A stretch of 64,000 nt of DNA. It comes from Sporosarcina sp. P32b. GTDB taxonomy: Bacteria; Bacillota; Bacilli; Bacillales_A; Planococcaceae. The first letter of the stretch is position 1. The number at the start of each line of letters is the position of its first letter. The notes beneath the pieces are model-generated. The model was not told the DNA's origin and did not search any database. It saw nothing but the letters and a program-made list of their open reading frames with translations. The stretch covers positions 1-64,000 of the forward strand of contig NZ_PDZB01000016.1 of the NCBI RefSeq assembly GCF_002743335.1, read 5' to 3'. The translations under genes and the position numbers were made by a program. Positions 26,043 to 35,712 of this stretch are shown piece after piece.

Positions 26043-26654
26043 TTGGCGATACGTTATCCAAACGGAAAAAAGTTCAATCCTTCCGTGTCTTCTACGAAAA
26101 AGAAAACCTATGACTACTCCTTTAGTAATCGGGGTAAATCATTAGAAGACGAACTCAACGACACAAATGAATACTATTTGGCGCATGGTCTTGCCGTCAT
26201 CCATAAAAAGCCGGTTCCCATACAAATCGTCAATGTCCGCTACCCTGCAAGAAGTGCTGCGGTGATCACAGAAGCGTATTTCCGTACACCTTCGACAACT
26301 GACTATAATGGTGTGTGGAATGGATATTATGTGGACTTTGAAGCGAAGGAAACAAAAAACAAAACTTCCTTGCCCCTGCAAAATATTCATTTGCATCAAG
26401 TGCAGCATATGAAGCAAGTAATCGACCAATCCGGACTTGCTTTTTTTATTGTCAATTTTACATTGTTGGATCGATATTTCTTACTGCCCTTTGAGGAATT
26501 CTATCCTCTGTGGCAACGCATGGAAGATGGCGGAAGAAAGTCTATTACGTTATCTGAAATAGAAGAACGATCTATCGAAATCAATACCGGTTTTCATCCT
26601 CGGCTAGATTATATACAAGCCGTGGCGGATTCGATGAAGCGCAAGACAGATTAA
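26043..26654 (+). CDS. recU: Holliday junction resolvase RecU
   Basis: About 203 residues, the size of Bacillus RecU. Conserved blocks seen: RYPNGKKF at the start, SNRGKSLEDELNDTN, AVIHKKPVPIQIVNV, the catalytic STTDYNGVWNGYYVDFEAKE and TKNKTSLPLQNIHLHQ. The enzyme cleaves four-way junctions during recombination and chromosome segregation. I prefer the TTG at 26043, since GAGGTGG precedes it and the protein then starts MAIRYPNGKKF like its relatives; a GTG at 26034 overlaps that site. It is followed 24 bases later by ponA, the same pair as in B. subtilis. Confidence 0.95.
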   Translation: MAIRYPNGKKFNPSVSSTKKKTYDYSFSNRGKSLEDELNDTNEYYLAHGLAVIHKKPVPIQIVNVRYPARSAAVITEAYFRTPSTTDYNGVWNGYYVDFEAKETKNKTSLPLQNIHLHQVQHMKQVIDQSGLAFFIVNFTLLDRYFLLPFEEFYPLWQRMEDGGRKSITLSEIEERSIEINTGFHPRLDYIQAVADSMKRKTD

Positions 26655-26678
26655 TGAAAGCGAAAGGCAGGAACTACT

Positions 26679-29366
26679 ATGAGTGATAACATAAACTCGA
26701 GAACGGCAAGAAGATCGAAACAAGTGAAGGAGCAACCGAAGCGTCCGCAGAAGAAACTTCCTAATGAATTATGGAAGAAAATCCTTTTAGGAATTGCAGC
26801 ACTGTTTCTTTTAGTGCTAGTGGGCGGAGCTTCATTATTCGCTTATTATGCAAGTACTGCACCTGATTTAGACGAAGAGCTATTGAAAGATCCACTGACT
26901 TCGAACTTCGTGACAAAAGATGGCGATGTATTCATGAAGTTCGGTGCAGAGAAACGGGAATTCGTCCCGTATAAGGAAATTCCCGAGCAAATGAAAGATG
27001 CTATTTTAGCTACGGAAGACATTCGATTCTTTAAGCATGGCGGAATTGACTTTTATCGTCTTGGAGGAGCAATTATTGCCAACTTCCGTAGTGGATTCGG
27101 ATCACAAGGTGCTTCGACATTGACACAACAAGTCATCAAAAACTCATTCCTGAAGAATGAAAAAACATTAAAGCGTAAAGCGCAGGAAGCTTGGCTTGCG
27201 CACAAATTGGAAAAAGAATATACAAAAGAAGAAATTTTCGAGATGTACTTCAATAAAGTTCTTATGTCAGGCACTCGCTACGGAATCGGTACAGGTGCAA
27301 GTTACTTCTACGGTAAAAAAGTAGGCGAACTGGAGTTACCTGAAATGGCTATGCTCGCGGGTATGCCACAGTCTCCTAACGGCTATAATCCATTTAAGAA
27401 TCCGGAGCGCTCAGAAAAGCGACGCAATATTGTACTAACACTTATGGAACGTCACGGTAAAATCACGACAGCTGAAATGAACGAAGCGAAAAAGGTCCCA
27501 GTTACTTCCACTTTATTAGCAGAAGAAAATCGCGAAGTGTTCGGTAAATACCCAGCTTATGTAGATGCAGTGCTAGATGAAATTGAAGCAGCAGGTTTTA
27601 CGGATCTTTTATCTGAAGGTGTTACAGTTCAAACTGCTTTAGATCCAAAAGTACAAGAAACTGTAGAAGCCAAAATCAATGATCCAAGCTATTATGAATC
27701 AGATGAAATGCAAGCCGGTATGACAGTGTTGGATACGAAAACAAGTGCGATCGTTGCTATTGGTGGTGGACGCAATTATTCGGGGCGTGACTTGAATTTC
27801 GCCGAAGTCAGACGTGCACCAGGTTCGAGTATTAAGCCCATTTTATCTTATGGCCCGGCAATTGAAGAGCTAGATTGGTCTACAGGTCAAAAGGTAGTAG
27901 ATGAACCTTACAGCTATAAAGGTTCAGGTACAGCCATTGGAAACGCAGATGGTAAATTCCTCGGTACTTTGACTATGCGGCAGGCGTTATATTGGTCAAG
28001 AAATATACCTGCAGTCAAAACGTTTGAACAAGTAGGACCGAAAAAAGCCGAAGCCTTTGCTAAGAAACTTGGATTTACGTATAAAAATATAGATTCTTCC
28101 AACGCGCTTGGTGGCGGGGATGAATTCTCCACAGTTCAAATGGCAGGCGCTTATGCTGCTTTTGGTAATGGAGGTATTTATACAAAACCTCATACTGTCA
28201 ATAAGCTGATCTTGCGTGACGGCAAGACGGAAAAGAATTTACGTCCGGACCCTGTCACTGCAATGAAAGATTCTACTGCGTACATGCTTACAGATGTATT
28301 GCGTGATGTCCTTACCGAGTATGAAGCAACAGGTACTCGAGCAAATATTAGCAATATGGACATTGCCGGAAAGACAGGTACAACAAATTATTCAGCTAAA
28401 AAAATGAAAAAAGACAATATGGAAAGTCATTTTGTGCCTGATACGTGGTTCACAGGCTATACAACCGAGTACACCATTTCAACATGGGGCGGGTATGGAG
28501 ATTTCTCACCGATTAAGACCTATGACAATGGACGCTATGTACCGCAAAATTTATTCAGAGATGTTATGAGCAGTATCGCCAAAGATCCAGGTACGTTCGT
28601 TCAACCCGACTCCGTTGAAGAAGCAGCAATCGTCAAAGGCAGCGACCCTATTATGCTTGCTAGTTCATTCACTTATAGTAACCTCGTCAGTAATGAATTA
28701 TTTGTCAGAGGCACATTACCTAAAAAAGCATCAATTCCTGAAAAGGTTTCAATTCCAAGTCCGGATGGATTAACTGCACAATTCGATGCGAATTCCAATA
28801 CAGTTCAATTACAATGGAATTACGATGTGCCGAATAAATACAGCAGTCTCGGAAGCCCCACATTCAACGTCAGTGTTTCTGTTGATGGGGGTGGACCACA
28901 AAGTATTACGACGACATCCGATAAACAAACCACATACTCTGGTGTGGAGTACGGTAAGAACTACACATTCTATGTCAGTGCCAATATGGGCGGGTATACA
29001 AGTGGATCGGCTACAGCTTCCCTTTCGATAAAAGGTGCTGATGAACCGGTCATTGAAGATGAGCCTATCGTTGAACCCGATGAAAACCAAGATGATCAAA
29101 ACAATAACGAGGATGATCAATCTGGAAATGATTCGGAAGACAATAATGATATAGACAATGAAGAGCCCGATCAATCAGAACCAGACGGCTCGAACAATTC
29201 AGATGGCACTAACGACCAGAATGACCAAGACCAGAATCAGGATCAAAACCAAGGTCAGGGTCAGTCTAACCAAGGACAAGGAAATCAAGGGAACCAAGGC
29301 AATCAAGGACAAGGTCAAAATCCTAACGATGCCGGGGATACTTCATCTGACTCCTCTTCCAATTAA
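26679..29366 (+). CDS. ponA: Class A penicillin-binding protein PBP1 (PonA)
   Basis: An 895-residue bifunctional peptidoglycan synthase. A basic cytoplasmic tail precedes one membrane anchor (about 34-56). The glycosyltransferase domain has ATEDIRFFKHGG (catalytic Glu113) and QGASTLTQQ; the transpeptidase has SSIK (Ser383), SRN (440-442) and KTG (565-567). A fibronectin type III domain (about 690-785) follows, then about 105 residues of disordered tail made almost only of Asp, Glu, Asn, Gln, Gly and Ser. It builds septal wall and is controlled by GpsB, encoded upstream in the window. Co-transcribed with recU. Confidence 0.96.
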   Translation: MSDNINSRTARRSKQVKEQPKRPQKKLPNELWKKILLGIAALFLLVLVGGASLFAYYASTAPDLDEELLKDPLTSNFVTKDGDVFMKFGAEKREFVPYKEIPEQMKDAILATEDIRFFKHGGIDFYRLGGAIIANFRSGFGSQGASTLTQQVIKNSFLKNEKTLKRKAQEAWLAHKLEKEYTKEEIFEMYFNKVLMSGTRYGIGTGASYFYGKKVGELELPEMAMLAGMPQSPNGYNPFKNPERSEKRRNIVLTLMERHGKITTAEMNEAKKVPVTSTLLAEENREVFGKYPAYVDAVLDEIEAAGFTDLLSEGVTVQTALDPKVQETVEAKINDPSYYESDEMQAGMTVLDTKTSAIVAIGGGRNYSGRDLNFAEVRRAPGSSIKPILSYGPAIEELDWSTGQKVVDEPYSYKGSGTAIGNADGKFLGTLTMRQALYWSRNIPAVKTFEQVGPKKAEAFAKKLGFTYKNIDSSNALGGGDEFSTVQMAGAYAAFGNGGIYTKPHTVNKLILRDGKTEKNLRPDPVTAMKDSTAYMLTDVLRDVLTEYEATGTRANISNMDIAGKTGTTNYSAKKMKKDNMESHFVPDTWFTGYTTEYTISTWGGYGDFSPIKTYDNGRYVPQNLFRDVMSSIAKDPGTFVQPDSVEEAAIVKGSDPIMLASSFTYSNLVSNELFVRGTLPKKASIPEKVSIPSPDGLTAQFDANSNTVQLQWNYDVPNKYSSLGSPTFNVSVSVDGGGPQSITTTSDKQTTYSGVEYGKNYTFYVSANMGGYTSGSATASLSIKGADEPVIEDEPIVEPDENQDDQNNNEDDQSGNDSEDNNDIDNEEPDQSEPDGSNNSDGTNDQNDQDQNQDQNQGQGQSNQGQGNQGNQGNQGQGQNPNDAGDTSSDSSSN

Positions 29367-29416
29367 AAAAAGAGCGACTCCACACGTCAAACAACGTGTA
29401 GAGTCGCTCTTTTTAT
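29367..29416. terminator. Bidirectional terminator between ponA and ypoC
   Basis: AAAAAGAGCGACTC and GAGTCGCTCTTTTT pair outside, ACACGT and ACGTGT pair inside. The hairpin ends the convergent ponA and dnaD-nth-ypoC transcripts. Confidence 0.9.
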
Positions 29417-29752
29417 TTACTGTTGAACACGTAACCGCGCTGCTTTCTTTTTCATCTCATCATACAGCATAGTCAGCTGTATGACTGCATAATGACTGTT
29501 TTTTTGAACTTTGATAAACTCGATTCGTTCCCCATAATTATTTGGTGCGAGTACGTGATACATTTTTCCTGTGTGTGGATTCTGAAACTCTTCGCTTTGC
29601 TCAACTATCCATTCGAGTTGATCGATAGCTGGTTGTATTAATTCCAATTTACGCGGATCATTTACGGCGTATGCCTTTTCTACTTCAGGCTTTTGCTGTC
29701 CCCATATATCGAGTACTTGTTGTACGTTTTTCTTTAATTGTTCATGTGTCAT
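29417..29752 (-). CDS. ypoC: YpoC-like protein
   Basis: A 111-residue soluble, mostly helical protein beginning MTHEQLKKNVQQVLDIWGQQ. Its ATG overlaps the nth stop by four bases (ATGA), so I reject the longer frame inside nth. Position after dnaD and nth matches ypoC of B. subtilis. The family has no known function. Seen in the C-terminal half are HTGKMYHVLAPNNYGERIEF and a long helix rich in Lys. The constant pairing with nth and dnaD hints at DNA metabolism, but that is only context. Confidence 0.8.
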   Translation of the reverse strand: MTHEQLKKNVQQVLDIWGQQKPEVEKAYAVNDPRKLELIQPAIDQLEWIVEQSEEFQNPHTGKMYHVLAPNNYGERIEFIKVQKNSHYAVIQLTMLYDEMKKKAARLRVQQ

Positions 29753-30396
29753 TTCGCTTTCATCCTTTTCCGGCCTTCGCGGCATAAATCCAATAACGGA
29801 CATTCTGGACAATTGGGATTTTGCGCTTTGCAATGATAGCGACCAAAGAAAATTACTTGATGATGGGTTTGTGTCCACTGTTCCATTGGCGTCCAACGCA
29901 TGATTTTTTCTTCTACATCAATCGGGCGATCTTTCCAGCGATTCATACCTAATCTCTTCGCTACACGTTCGACATGTGTGTCGACAGCTAATGCCGGCAC
30001 ACCGAACGCGTTCGACACGACGACATTTGCTGTTTTCCTGCCCACACCTGGCAACGTCATCATGATATCTCGATTAGGAGGTACTTCTCCCCCAAATTCT
30101 TCAATCAAACGAAGGCTAAGTGCTTGGATATTTTTTGATTTATTACGGAACAAACCAATTGAACGAATATCTTGCTGTAATTCCTCAATGGGTACGGCTA
30201 AATAGTCTTCCGGTGTCTTATATTTCTTAAATAGCTCTGCTGTCACTCGGTTGACTAATACGTCCGTACATTGCGCTGATAAAAGTGTCGCGATCAGCAA
30301 TTCAAAAGCGTTCTTATGAACGAGTTCACAATGTGCTTCGGGAAACATCTCATCGAACGTTTGCAAGCATGTTTGCCACTGTGTTTTTGTCAGCAT
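29749..30396 (-). CDS. nth: Endonuclease III
   Basis: A 215-residue base excision repair enzyme that removes oxidised pyrimidines and nicks the abasic site. The helix-hairpin-helix LPGVGRKTANV contains the catalytic Lys121; Asp139 follows in VDTHVERV. The C-terminus has the four cysteines of the 4Fe-4S cluster (Cys189, 196, 199, 205; spacing 6, 2, 5). I start at 30396, after AGGTGAG; ten codons further upstream are open but overlap dnaD. It follows dnaD after eight bases and overlaps ypoC. Confidence 0.95.
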   Translation of the reverse strand: MLTKTQWQTCLQTFDEMFPEAHCELVHKNAFELLIATLLSAQCTDVLVNRVTAELFKKYKTPEDYLAVPIEELQQDIRSIGLFRNKSKNIQALSLRLIEEFGGEVPPNRDIMMTLPGVGRKTANVVVSNAFGVPALAVDTHVERVAKRLGMNRWKDRPIDVEEKIMRWTPMEQWTQTHHQVIFFGRYHCKAQNPNCPECPLLDLCREGRKRMKAK

Positions 30397-30404
30397 CGTC
30401 TCAC

Positions 30405-31112
30405 CTACTCCCGTTCTTCGAGCCAATTGTAGAAAGGCACATCTTTAATCGTCGTTTTCACTTGCGGCGTTGTTGCTACCGTCGTAGGACGAAACGCTTT
30501 AGTCTGCTTTTCTACATCACGCATCGTTTTTACATTTTTCTTTTTCCATTCAAATAAAATTCTGTCGATATAGCGCAAACTCATTTTTTGTGCTAATACG
30601 GCTTCTCTTAATGCCGCGCGAATGATTTCCGTTGAATGACCATCTTTATCAATCCACATACCGATTGTTTCAAATTCCATAGGGGATAGGAAGCGACCAA
30701 ATTCCTGTTCAAACAACGAGAAGATTTCTCCCTCTTCATGCTTGACCACTTCTTCTTCGATTTCCATCGATTGTTTTTCGACTTCATCTATCAATCGTTT
30801 CCACAAAGGATAAAATGAAAACTGTTCATGTAATACTTTATTTTCATCGGTACTTTGCTCAATAGAAAACAATCCTTTTTGCATCATACGTTGTAGACAA
30901 TTCGTTACATCTTTCTCTTGTAGTTGCATACGATTCGCGATATCGGTAGGCGTTGGAAAATAGTTCCCCGCTCCTTGAAATGCAATCAAATGCAATAATA
31001 CCATGGCGTCACTATCTGAAATCAGCAGTTGTTTATAATGTTGAAAAAAGAGCTGGGAAATAGAAACATTTCCCTGCTCCATCCAAATTTTCAGCCGCTC
31101 ATCTTGCTGCAT
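30405..31112 (-). CDS. dnaD: Replication initiation protein DnaD
   Basis: A 235-residue primosome protein. The N-terminal winged-helix domain (about 1-105) includes FPTPTDIANRMQLQEKDVTN; the C-terminal DDBH2 domain (about 130-205) ends with YIDRILFEWKKKNVKTM, the YxxxILxxW motif that contacts single-stranded DNA. DnaD acts between DnaA and DnaB in loading the replicative helicase and in replication restart. It heads dnaD-nth-ypoC. In B. subtilis asnS lies just upstream; here aspB does. Confidence 0.95.
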   Translation of the reverse strand: MQQDERLKIWMEQGNVSISQLFFQHYKQLLISDSDAMVLLHLIAFQGAGNYFPTPTDIANRMQLQEKDVTNCLQRMMQKGLFSIEQSTDENKVLHEQFSFYPLWKRLIDEVEKQSMEIEEEVVKHEEGEIFSLFEQEFGRFLSPMEFETIGMWIDKDGHSTEIIRAALREAVLAQKMSLRYIDRILFEWKKKNVKTMRDVEKQTKAFRPTTVATTPQVKTTIKDVPFYNWLEERE

Positions 31113-31156
31113 ATTTGAAACTTCCTCTCATCAGCAACTTGTTGGTTGCTTCTGTA

Positions 31157-32350
31157 TTACGCTTTCCAATGATCTCTTACAAACTGATCGATACGTGCAA
31201 TTCCTTCTTCCAGCTGATCGATCGATGTGGCATAAGAAAGACGGATCGTAGTATCTGAACCGAATCCTGAACCCGGAATGACAGCAACTTTAGCCTCTGT
31301 CAATAATGCTTGTGCAAAATCATCTACGTTGGCATAACCAGTTTTCTTTACTGCTTCCTGTACGTCTGGCAATAAATAAAATGCGCCTTGTGGCTTCAAT
31401 ACATTGAAACCTGGGATAGCAGAAAGCTTGGGGTACGCTTGATTTAAACGGGATTCAAAATCTTTCCGCATGACTTCTACAGTGTCTTGAGGTCCGTTAT
31501 ATGCTTCAATTGCTGCATATTGCGAAGTCGTTGTCGGATTGGATGTAGAATGGCTAGCGAGGTTTGTCATTGCGCTTACTACTTCTTCATTACCCGCAAT
31601 ATATCCTATTCTCCAGCCTGTCATTGAATGGGATTTCGATACTCCATTAATAATGAATGTACGATCTTTGGCATCATCTGAAAGCTGCGCAATCGATACA
31701 TGCTCTTTACCATCATAAACAAGCTTTTCATAAATTTCATCCGAAATGATCCATACATCTTTTTCACGGCAAACTTCTGCAATGGCTGTGAGTTCTTCTT
31801 TCGAATAAATCATACCTGTTGGATTACCCGGTGAGTTGATGATGATGGCTTTTGTTTGATCCGTGATGGCATCACGAATTTGCTTGGCTGATACTTTGAA
31901 CTGCTCAGCAGCTGTTCCTTCAACGAACACAGGAGTACCTTCTGCGAGCTTCACTTGTTCAGGATAACTCACCCAAAACGGCGAAGGGATGATGACTTCG
32001 TCACCTTTATTCAGAAGTACTTGGAAAAGTGTATAGAGCACATGCTTTGCTCCAATACCGACTAACACTTCCTTGCGTGTATATGTCAATCCTTGGTCTC
32101 TTTTCAATTTGTCAATTATGGCATCCTTTAGTTGCGGAAGACCACCGGCCGGAGTATATTTCGTCTTGCCATCCTTCATTGATTGATACGCTGCTTCTAA
32201 AATGTTTTTAGGCGTGTTATAATCAGGTTCTCCAGCTCCGAGTCCGATCACATCGATGCCCGCTGCCTTCATTTCTTTTGCCTTCGCTGTAATCGCTAAT
32301 GTTGTAGATGGTGATAAAGTATTTACTCTGGACGCTAATTGCTTTCTCAA
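31157..32350 (-). CDS. aspB: Aspartate/class I aminotransferase AspB
   Basis: A 397-residue PLP-dependent fold type I aminotransferase. Seen: GLGAGEPDYNTP near the N-terminus, NSPGNPTG, SDEIYEKL, and NGVSKSHSMTGWRIGY, in which the Lys binds PLP. It should convert aspartate and 2-oxoglutarate to oxaloacetate and glutamate. The start is a TTG at 32350 placed after AAAGGAGAG; the frame upstream runs into ypmB and lacks signals. It lies between ypmB and dnaD, as in B. subtilis apart from the missing asnS. Confidence 0.92.
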   Translation of the reverse strand: MRKQLASRVNTLSPSTTLAITAKAKEMKAAGIDVIGLGAGEPDYNTPKNILEAAYQSMKDGKTKYTPAGGLPQLKDAIIDKLKRDQGLTYTRKEVLVGIGAKHVLYTLFQVLLNKGDEVIIPSPFWVSYPEQVKLAEGTPVFVEGTAAEQFKVSAKQIRDAITDQTKAIIINSPGNPTGMIYSKEELTAIAEVCREKDVWIISDEIYEKLVYDGKEHVSIAQLSDDAKDRTFIINGVSKSHSMTGWRIGYIAGNEEVVSAMTNLASHSTSNPTTTSQYAAIEAYNGPQDTVEVMRKDFESRLNQAYPKLSAIPGFNVLKPQGAFYLLPDVQEAVKKTGYANVDDFAQALLTEAKVAVIPGSGFGSDTTIRLSYATSIDQLEEGIARIDQFVRDHWKA

Positions 32351-32388
32351 ATTGACCGCTCTCCTTTTAGTCCTAATTCCATTTTTCT

Positions 32389-32868
32389 CTATAGTTTTGA
32401 AATTCGCTTTAACCATTTTCCATCTGCAAAATTCAGATACGCGTAGTTTAAGAAATCCTCGTCGTCCAGATAGCTGACTTCCCAAAACGGAGTGTCATTT
32501 TCCATACCCAATGAAGCATTGAGGACTTTTTTAACGTTCTTCTCATTTTTTACGATGTCTGTGGCTTTTCGCTTAGTAATACCATCTTTAATTGATACGG
32601 CTTTCAGAATTTTCGTCGTCTTTTCTTCCACAAAGATGATTTTTTCATGGTTATTTTTATCTGTACCATAGACGGTAATCCATGACGTCTTACCATGAAA
32701 ATGATCCATCCTATCTACTTTTTCAAGAACATTATTTTCCAATACAGCTTCTTTCACTATGTTTTCAGATGCAGCAAACGGTTTCTCTGCTTGATAGAAA
32801 ACGACAATAGTAATCGTGAACCCGAGCGCGAGTAAAAATAGGAATAGAAACTTAATCCAGTTGAGCAT
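32389..32868 (-). CDS. ypmB: YpmB-like membrane-anchored protein (DUF5590)
   Basis: About 159 residues with one N-terminal membrane anchor (WIKFLFLFLLALGFTITIVV) and an extracellular PepSY-like region containing repeated KATDIVKNEKNVKKV elements and WEVSYLDDEDFLNY. The family is of unknown function and lies outside the membrane. I prefer the ATG at 32868, since AGGAAG lies eight bases in front; a GTG at 32877 overlaps it. It is placed between dinG and aspB as in B. subtilis, but the small ypmA gene that usually follows dinG is missing. Confidence 0.85.
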   Translation of the reverse strand: MLNWIKFLFLFLLALGFTITIVVFYQAEKPFAASENIVKEAVLENNVLEKVDRMDHFHGKTSWITVYGTDKNNHEKIIFVEEKTTKILKAVSIKDGITKRKATDIVKNEKNVKKVLNASLGMENDTPFWEVSYLDDEDFLNYAYLNFADGKWLKRISKL

Positions 32869-32940
32869 AAGTGCCACTTCCTATCGAATGAACCGCTGAT
32901 TTTGTTCGATTCATTTTCTAACCTGCTTTCTATTTGTACA

Positions 32941-35712
32941 TCATTCATTATAACAATTTTCGATCTCGTTAACTAGACCTTCCAAAGATACTTTTTTTAC
33001 AGATGACGTAGGCAATGCTTGTAAAAAGGATGTGCCGTAGGATTTCGTGTCTATGCGTCGATCCAATATGATGAAGAACCCTTGTTCATCTGATGAACGG
33101 ATTAATCTACCAAATCCCTGTCTGAAACGCAGTATCGCTTCCGGTAAACCTAAATGGGTGAATGCATTTTTATGCTCCGCTACTAAAGCTTCTGAACGAG
33201 CTTTAAATAAAGGTTCCTCGGGTGAAGTAAACGGTAAACGAACGACCACTACTGCCGATAATTGTTCACTTGGAACATCCACACCTTCCCAGAAGCTTGT
33301 CGTGCCGAATAATACGGCTTTCTTTTGCTGTTTAAACGTCTTCAGCAACTTATGTCGGCTCCCCGAGCTAACACCTTGTGCGATCAGCATGTATTCTTCT
33401 TGTAATGACTCACTGTCGATTACCGCTTGATGCGTCTTCTTCAACATGTCATGAGACAAGAACAATGCAAAGACGCGTCCTTCAATCGCAACCGCTGTTT
33501 GGATTAACGCATCTGCCACCGCTTCGATGTACTCTTCATTTGAAACTTGCTGAATATCCGGCATATCTTCCACAATCAACGTATGAGCACCTTCATAGAA
33601 GTTCGCGGGTGCATCAAATGTGTAAAGCGGGACGCTAGAAGGCAATCCTGCCTGGTCTAGTACGAAGCGGTCCTGCTGCCCCGCGGTTAACGTTCCGGAC
33701 GTCCAAACGATGCCTGCCTCCCCTTCAAACGTATCTATAAAATCACGGATTACTTGTGCACCGTTTACCGGACTTTTCTTGATCTGTAAACTGCCAGGCA
33801 AACTTCGACTATCTTTTTCCATCCAAATGGTCGTGCTTGATTTTGGCTGTTCTAAAAATAATTCAATCCACTCGCCAGCTTTAATTTTCATTTCATTGAC
33901 CCAATAAAACCATTCATTTAGTGCTGCTTGCTCATGCAAGGTCAATTCGCTCGACAAATTCTGGATTGGCATGGCATAGTTCTCGGTAACACCGATATAA
34001 TCATTCATCTTACGCAACACTTTGTCGAAAATTTCATTCGATCGCAGACGTTTGGACAATGGCTTTACTGTTCTTGTCGTCTGCTTATTATCGCTATTTG
34101 AGTTCGAGTTCACTAGTACGAGCATCGATTCATCGAATGCGAGCATGAATTCATTGAATGAATGTTGAAGTCGTTCGGTAGTAGTTTTGTGATTGAAATG
34201 AAATCGCTTTAAGATATCTTGAATATCAAACAGTAATTGACAGCTACTTAAACCGTTCAATTGACTCATTACATATTTCCATTTCGTATAGGAAAACACT
34301 TGTTGGTGAGTCCGTATTGCCGCTTGGTTCAGTTGATGGGCTTCATCAATCACCAAACCACTGATGGAGTGAAACAGCGGATCATAACGCTGTTGGTCAT
34401 TTACTAACATCGAATGATTCGTCAATAGCACCATCGACTGCTGACAGTTTTTTATTGTATGTGTATAAAAATCTGCTACTCGTTCGTCTTTCTTCACTCG
34501 CATCGAACGCTTACGAATTCGGTCGATAAATAACTGACCACCACCTGATACATTGACCTCATCCAAATCACCAGTAGTCGTTTCTGTTAACCAGACCAAT
34601 AACTGCATGATGGTGATGGAGTCATCGTAAACCTCATCATTAAAATGCAAAAGCTCCTCAAATTTCCCAAATGAAATGTAATTCGCCATGCCTTTAACAA
34701 CGGTCGTTGGAATCGTCACCTGCAAAGCCTTTTCAAGCTTCTGGACTTCTTCCGCAAGTGTGTCGACTAAGTGATTCGTAAACGTACTAATGACAACAGG
34801 CCGCTTTGTTTCATATGCACGGATTAAAGCAGGCACTAAATAACCGATCGTCTTGCCAGCACCGGTTGGAATCTCTACAGCGATTTGCTTCTTCTCAACA
34901 AAAGCTTGCCATGTTAAATCCATCAATTGTGCCTGACCTTCTCTCACATGGTAAGATGGATCAATTTTCTGCATGACTCGATCTTTCGCCGGAACATCGG
35001 CAGGAAAATCTATCGGCTGTGACCATGCTGTTGCAGGTAGCTTTGATTTCAAATACGGAATCCCACGAAATAGCGCATAGTCAGCGGATGTTTCCTTTCC
35101 ACGTACATGCTTCAGTGCTTCATAAAATAATGTTGAAACGTCAGATTTCATTGCGAATGAACGCTCATGCATACGATTCAGCGTCTCTTTAGGTAACGTT
35201 TTGATTTTCTCAATAGCCTGCAATAAAAACAATGCCGTTGCTTCCGCATCATCATCTGCCCGGTGAGCCTGCTTTAACGAAATATTTAATGATTCGGCAA
35301 TATCCTGCAAACGATAGCCAGATAAAGTAGGATACATAATCTTCGCCAGCTCTACTGTATCAATTGTCTTACCATGCCATTTGGATACACCACAACGAAC
35401 CAATTCTTTTTGTAGAAACGATACGTCAAAATCTGTATTGTGTGCGACAAAAATACATCCAGCAAGCAAATCCGCCACTTCTTCAGCAATGTTTTCAAAA
35501 GGAGCAGCATCCTTCACGTCTTCATCACCGATGGATGTAAGTTGGTGAATAAAAGGCGGAATCGAGCGCTGCGGATGCACGTAACGCATATATGTATCTA
35601 TTATTTTATTGTTCTCAATAAAAACAATTGCAATTTGAATGATCCGATCTCCATTTGAAGGCGAATGACCAGTCGTTTCCAAATCGACAACTGCATATTT
35701 GCTTGTAGACAT
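32941..35712 (-). CDS. dinG: DinG-type helicase with N-terminal 3'-5' exonuclease domain
   Basis: A 923-residue fusion. Residues 1-165 are a DnaQ-like exonuclease (YAVVDLETTGHSPSNGDRI, HNTDFDVSF, HRADDDAEAT); from about 250 comes an XPD/DinG helicase (PTGAGKTIGY, DEAH, and RQGFGRLIRS near the end). The iron-sulfur cysteines of E. coli DinG are not obvious, as is usual for this Gram-positive form, in which exonuclease activity on single strands has been described for a relative. It lies between panD and ypmB. This is the second DinG-like gene of the window. Confidence 0.92.
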   Translation of the reverse strand: MSTSKYAVVDLETTGHSPSNGDRIIQIAIVFIENNKIIDTYMRYVHPQRSIPPFIHQLTSIGDEDVKDAAPFENIAEEVADLLAGCIFVAHNTDFDVSFLQKELVRCGVSKWHGKTIDTVELAKIMYPTLSGYRLQDIAESLNISLKQAHRADDDAEATALFLLQAIEKIKTLPKETLNRMHERSFAMKSDVSTLFYEALKHVRGKETSADYALFRGIPYLKSKLPATAWSQPIDFPADVPAKDRVMQKIDPSYHVREGQAQLMDLTWQAFVEKKQIAVEIPTGAGKTIGYLVPALIRAYETKRPVVISTFTNHLVDTLAEEVQKLEKALQVTIPTTVVKGMANYISFGKFEELLHFNDEVYDDSITIMQLLVWLTETTTGDLDEVNVSGGGQLFIDRIRKRSMRVKKDERVADFYTHTIKNCQQSMVLLTNHSMLVNDQQRYDPLFHSISGLVIDEAHQLNQAAIRTHQQVFSYTKWKYVMSQLNGLSSCQLLFDIQDILKRFHFNHKTTTERLQHSFNEFMLAFDESMLVLVNSNSNSDNKQTTRTVKPLSKRLRSNEIFDKVLRKMNDYIGVTENYAMPIQNLSSELTLHEQAALNEWFYWVNEMKIKAGEWIELFLEQPKSSTTIWMEKDSRSLPGSLQIKKSPVNGAQVIRDFIDTFEGEAGIVWTSGTLTAGQQDRFVLDQAGLPSSVPLYTFDAPANFYEGAHTLIVEDMPDIQQVSNEEYIEAVADALIQTAVAIEGRVFALFLSHDMLKKTHQAVIDSESLQEEYMLIAQGVSSGSRHKLLKTFKQQKKAVLFGTTSFWEGVDVPSEQLSAVVVVRLPFTSPEEPLFKARSEALVAEHKNAFTHLGLPEAILRFRQGFGRLIRSSDEQGFFIILDRRIDTKSYGTSFLQALPTSSVKKVSLEGLVNEIENCYNE

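Noticed and set aside
32757..32948. 63-codon frame between dinG and ypmB as ypmA
   Set aside because: It runs mostly inside ypmB in another frame, and its sequence does not look like a YpmA-type protein.
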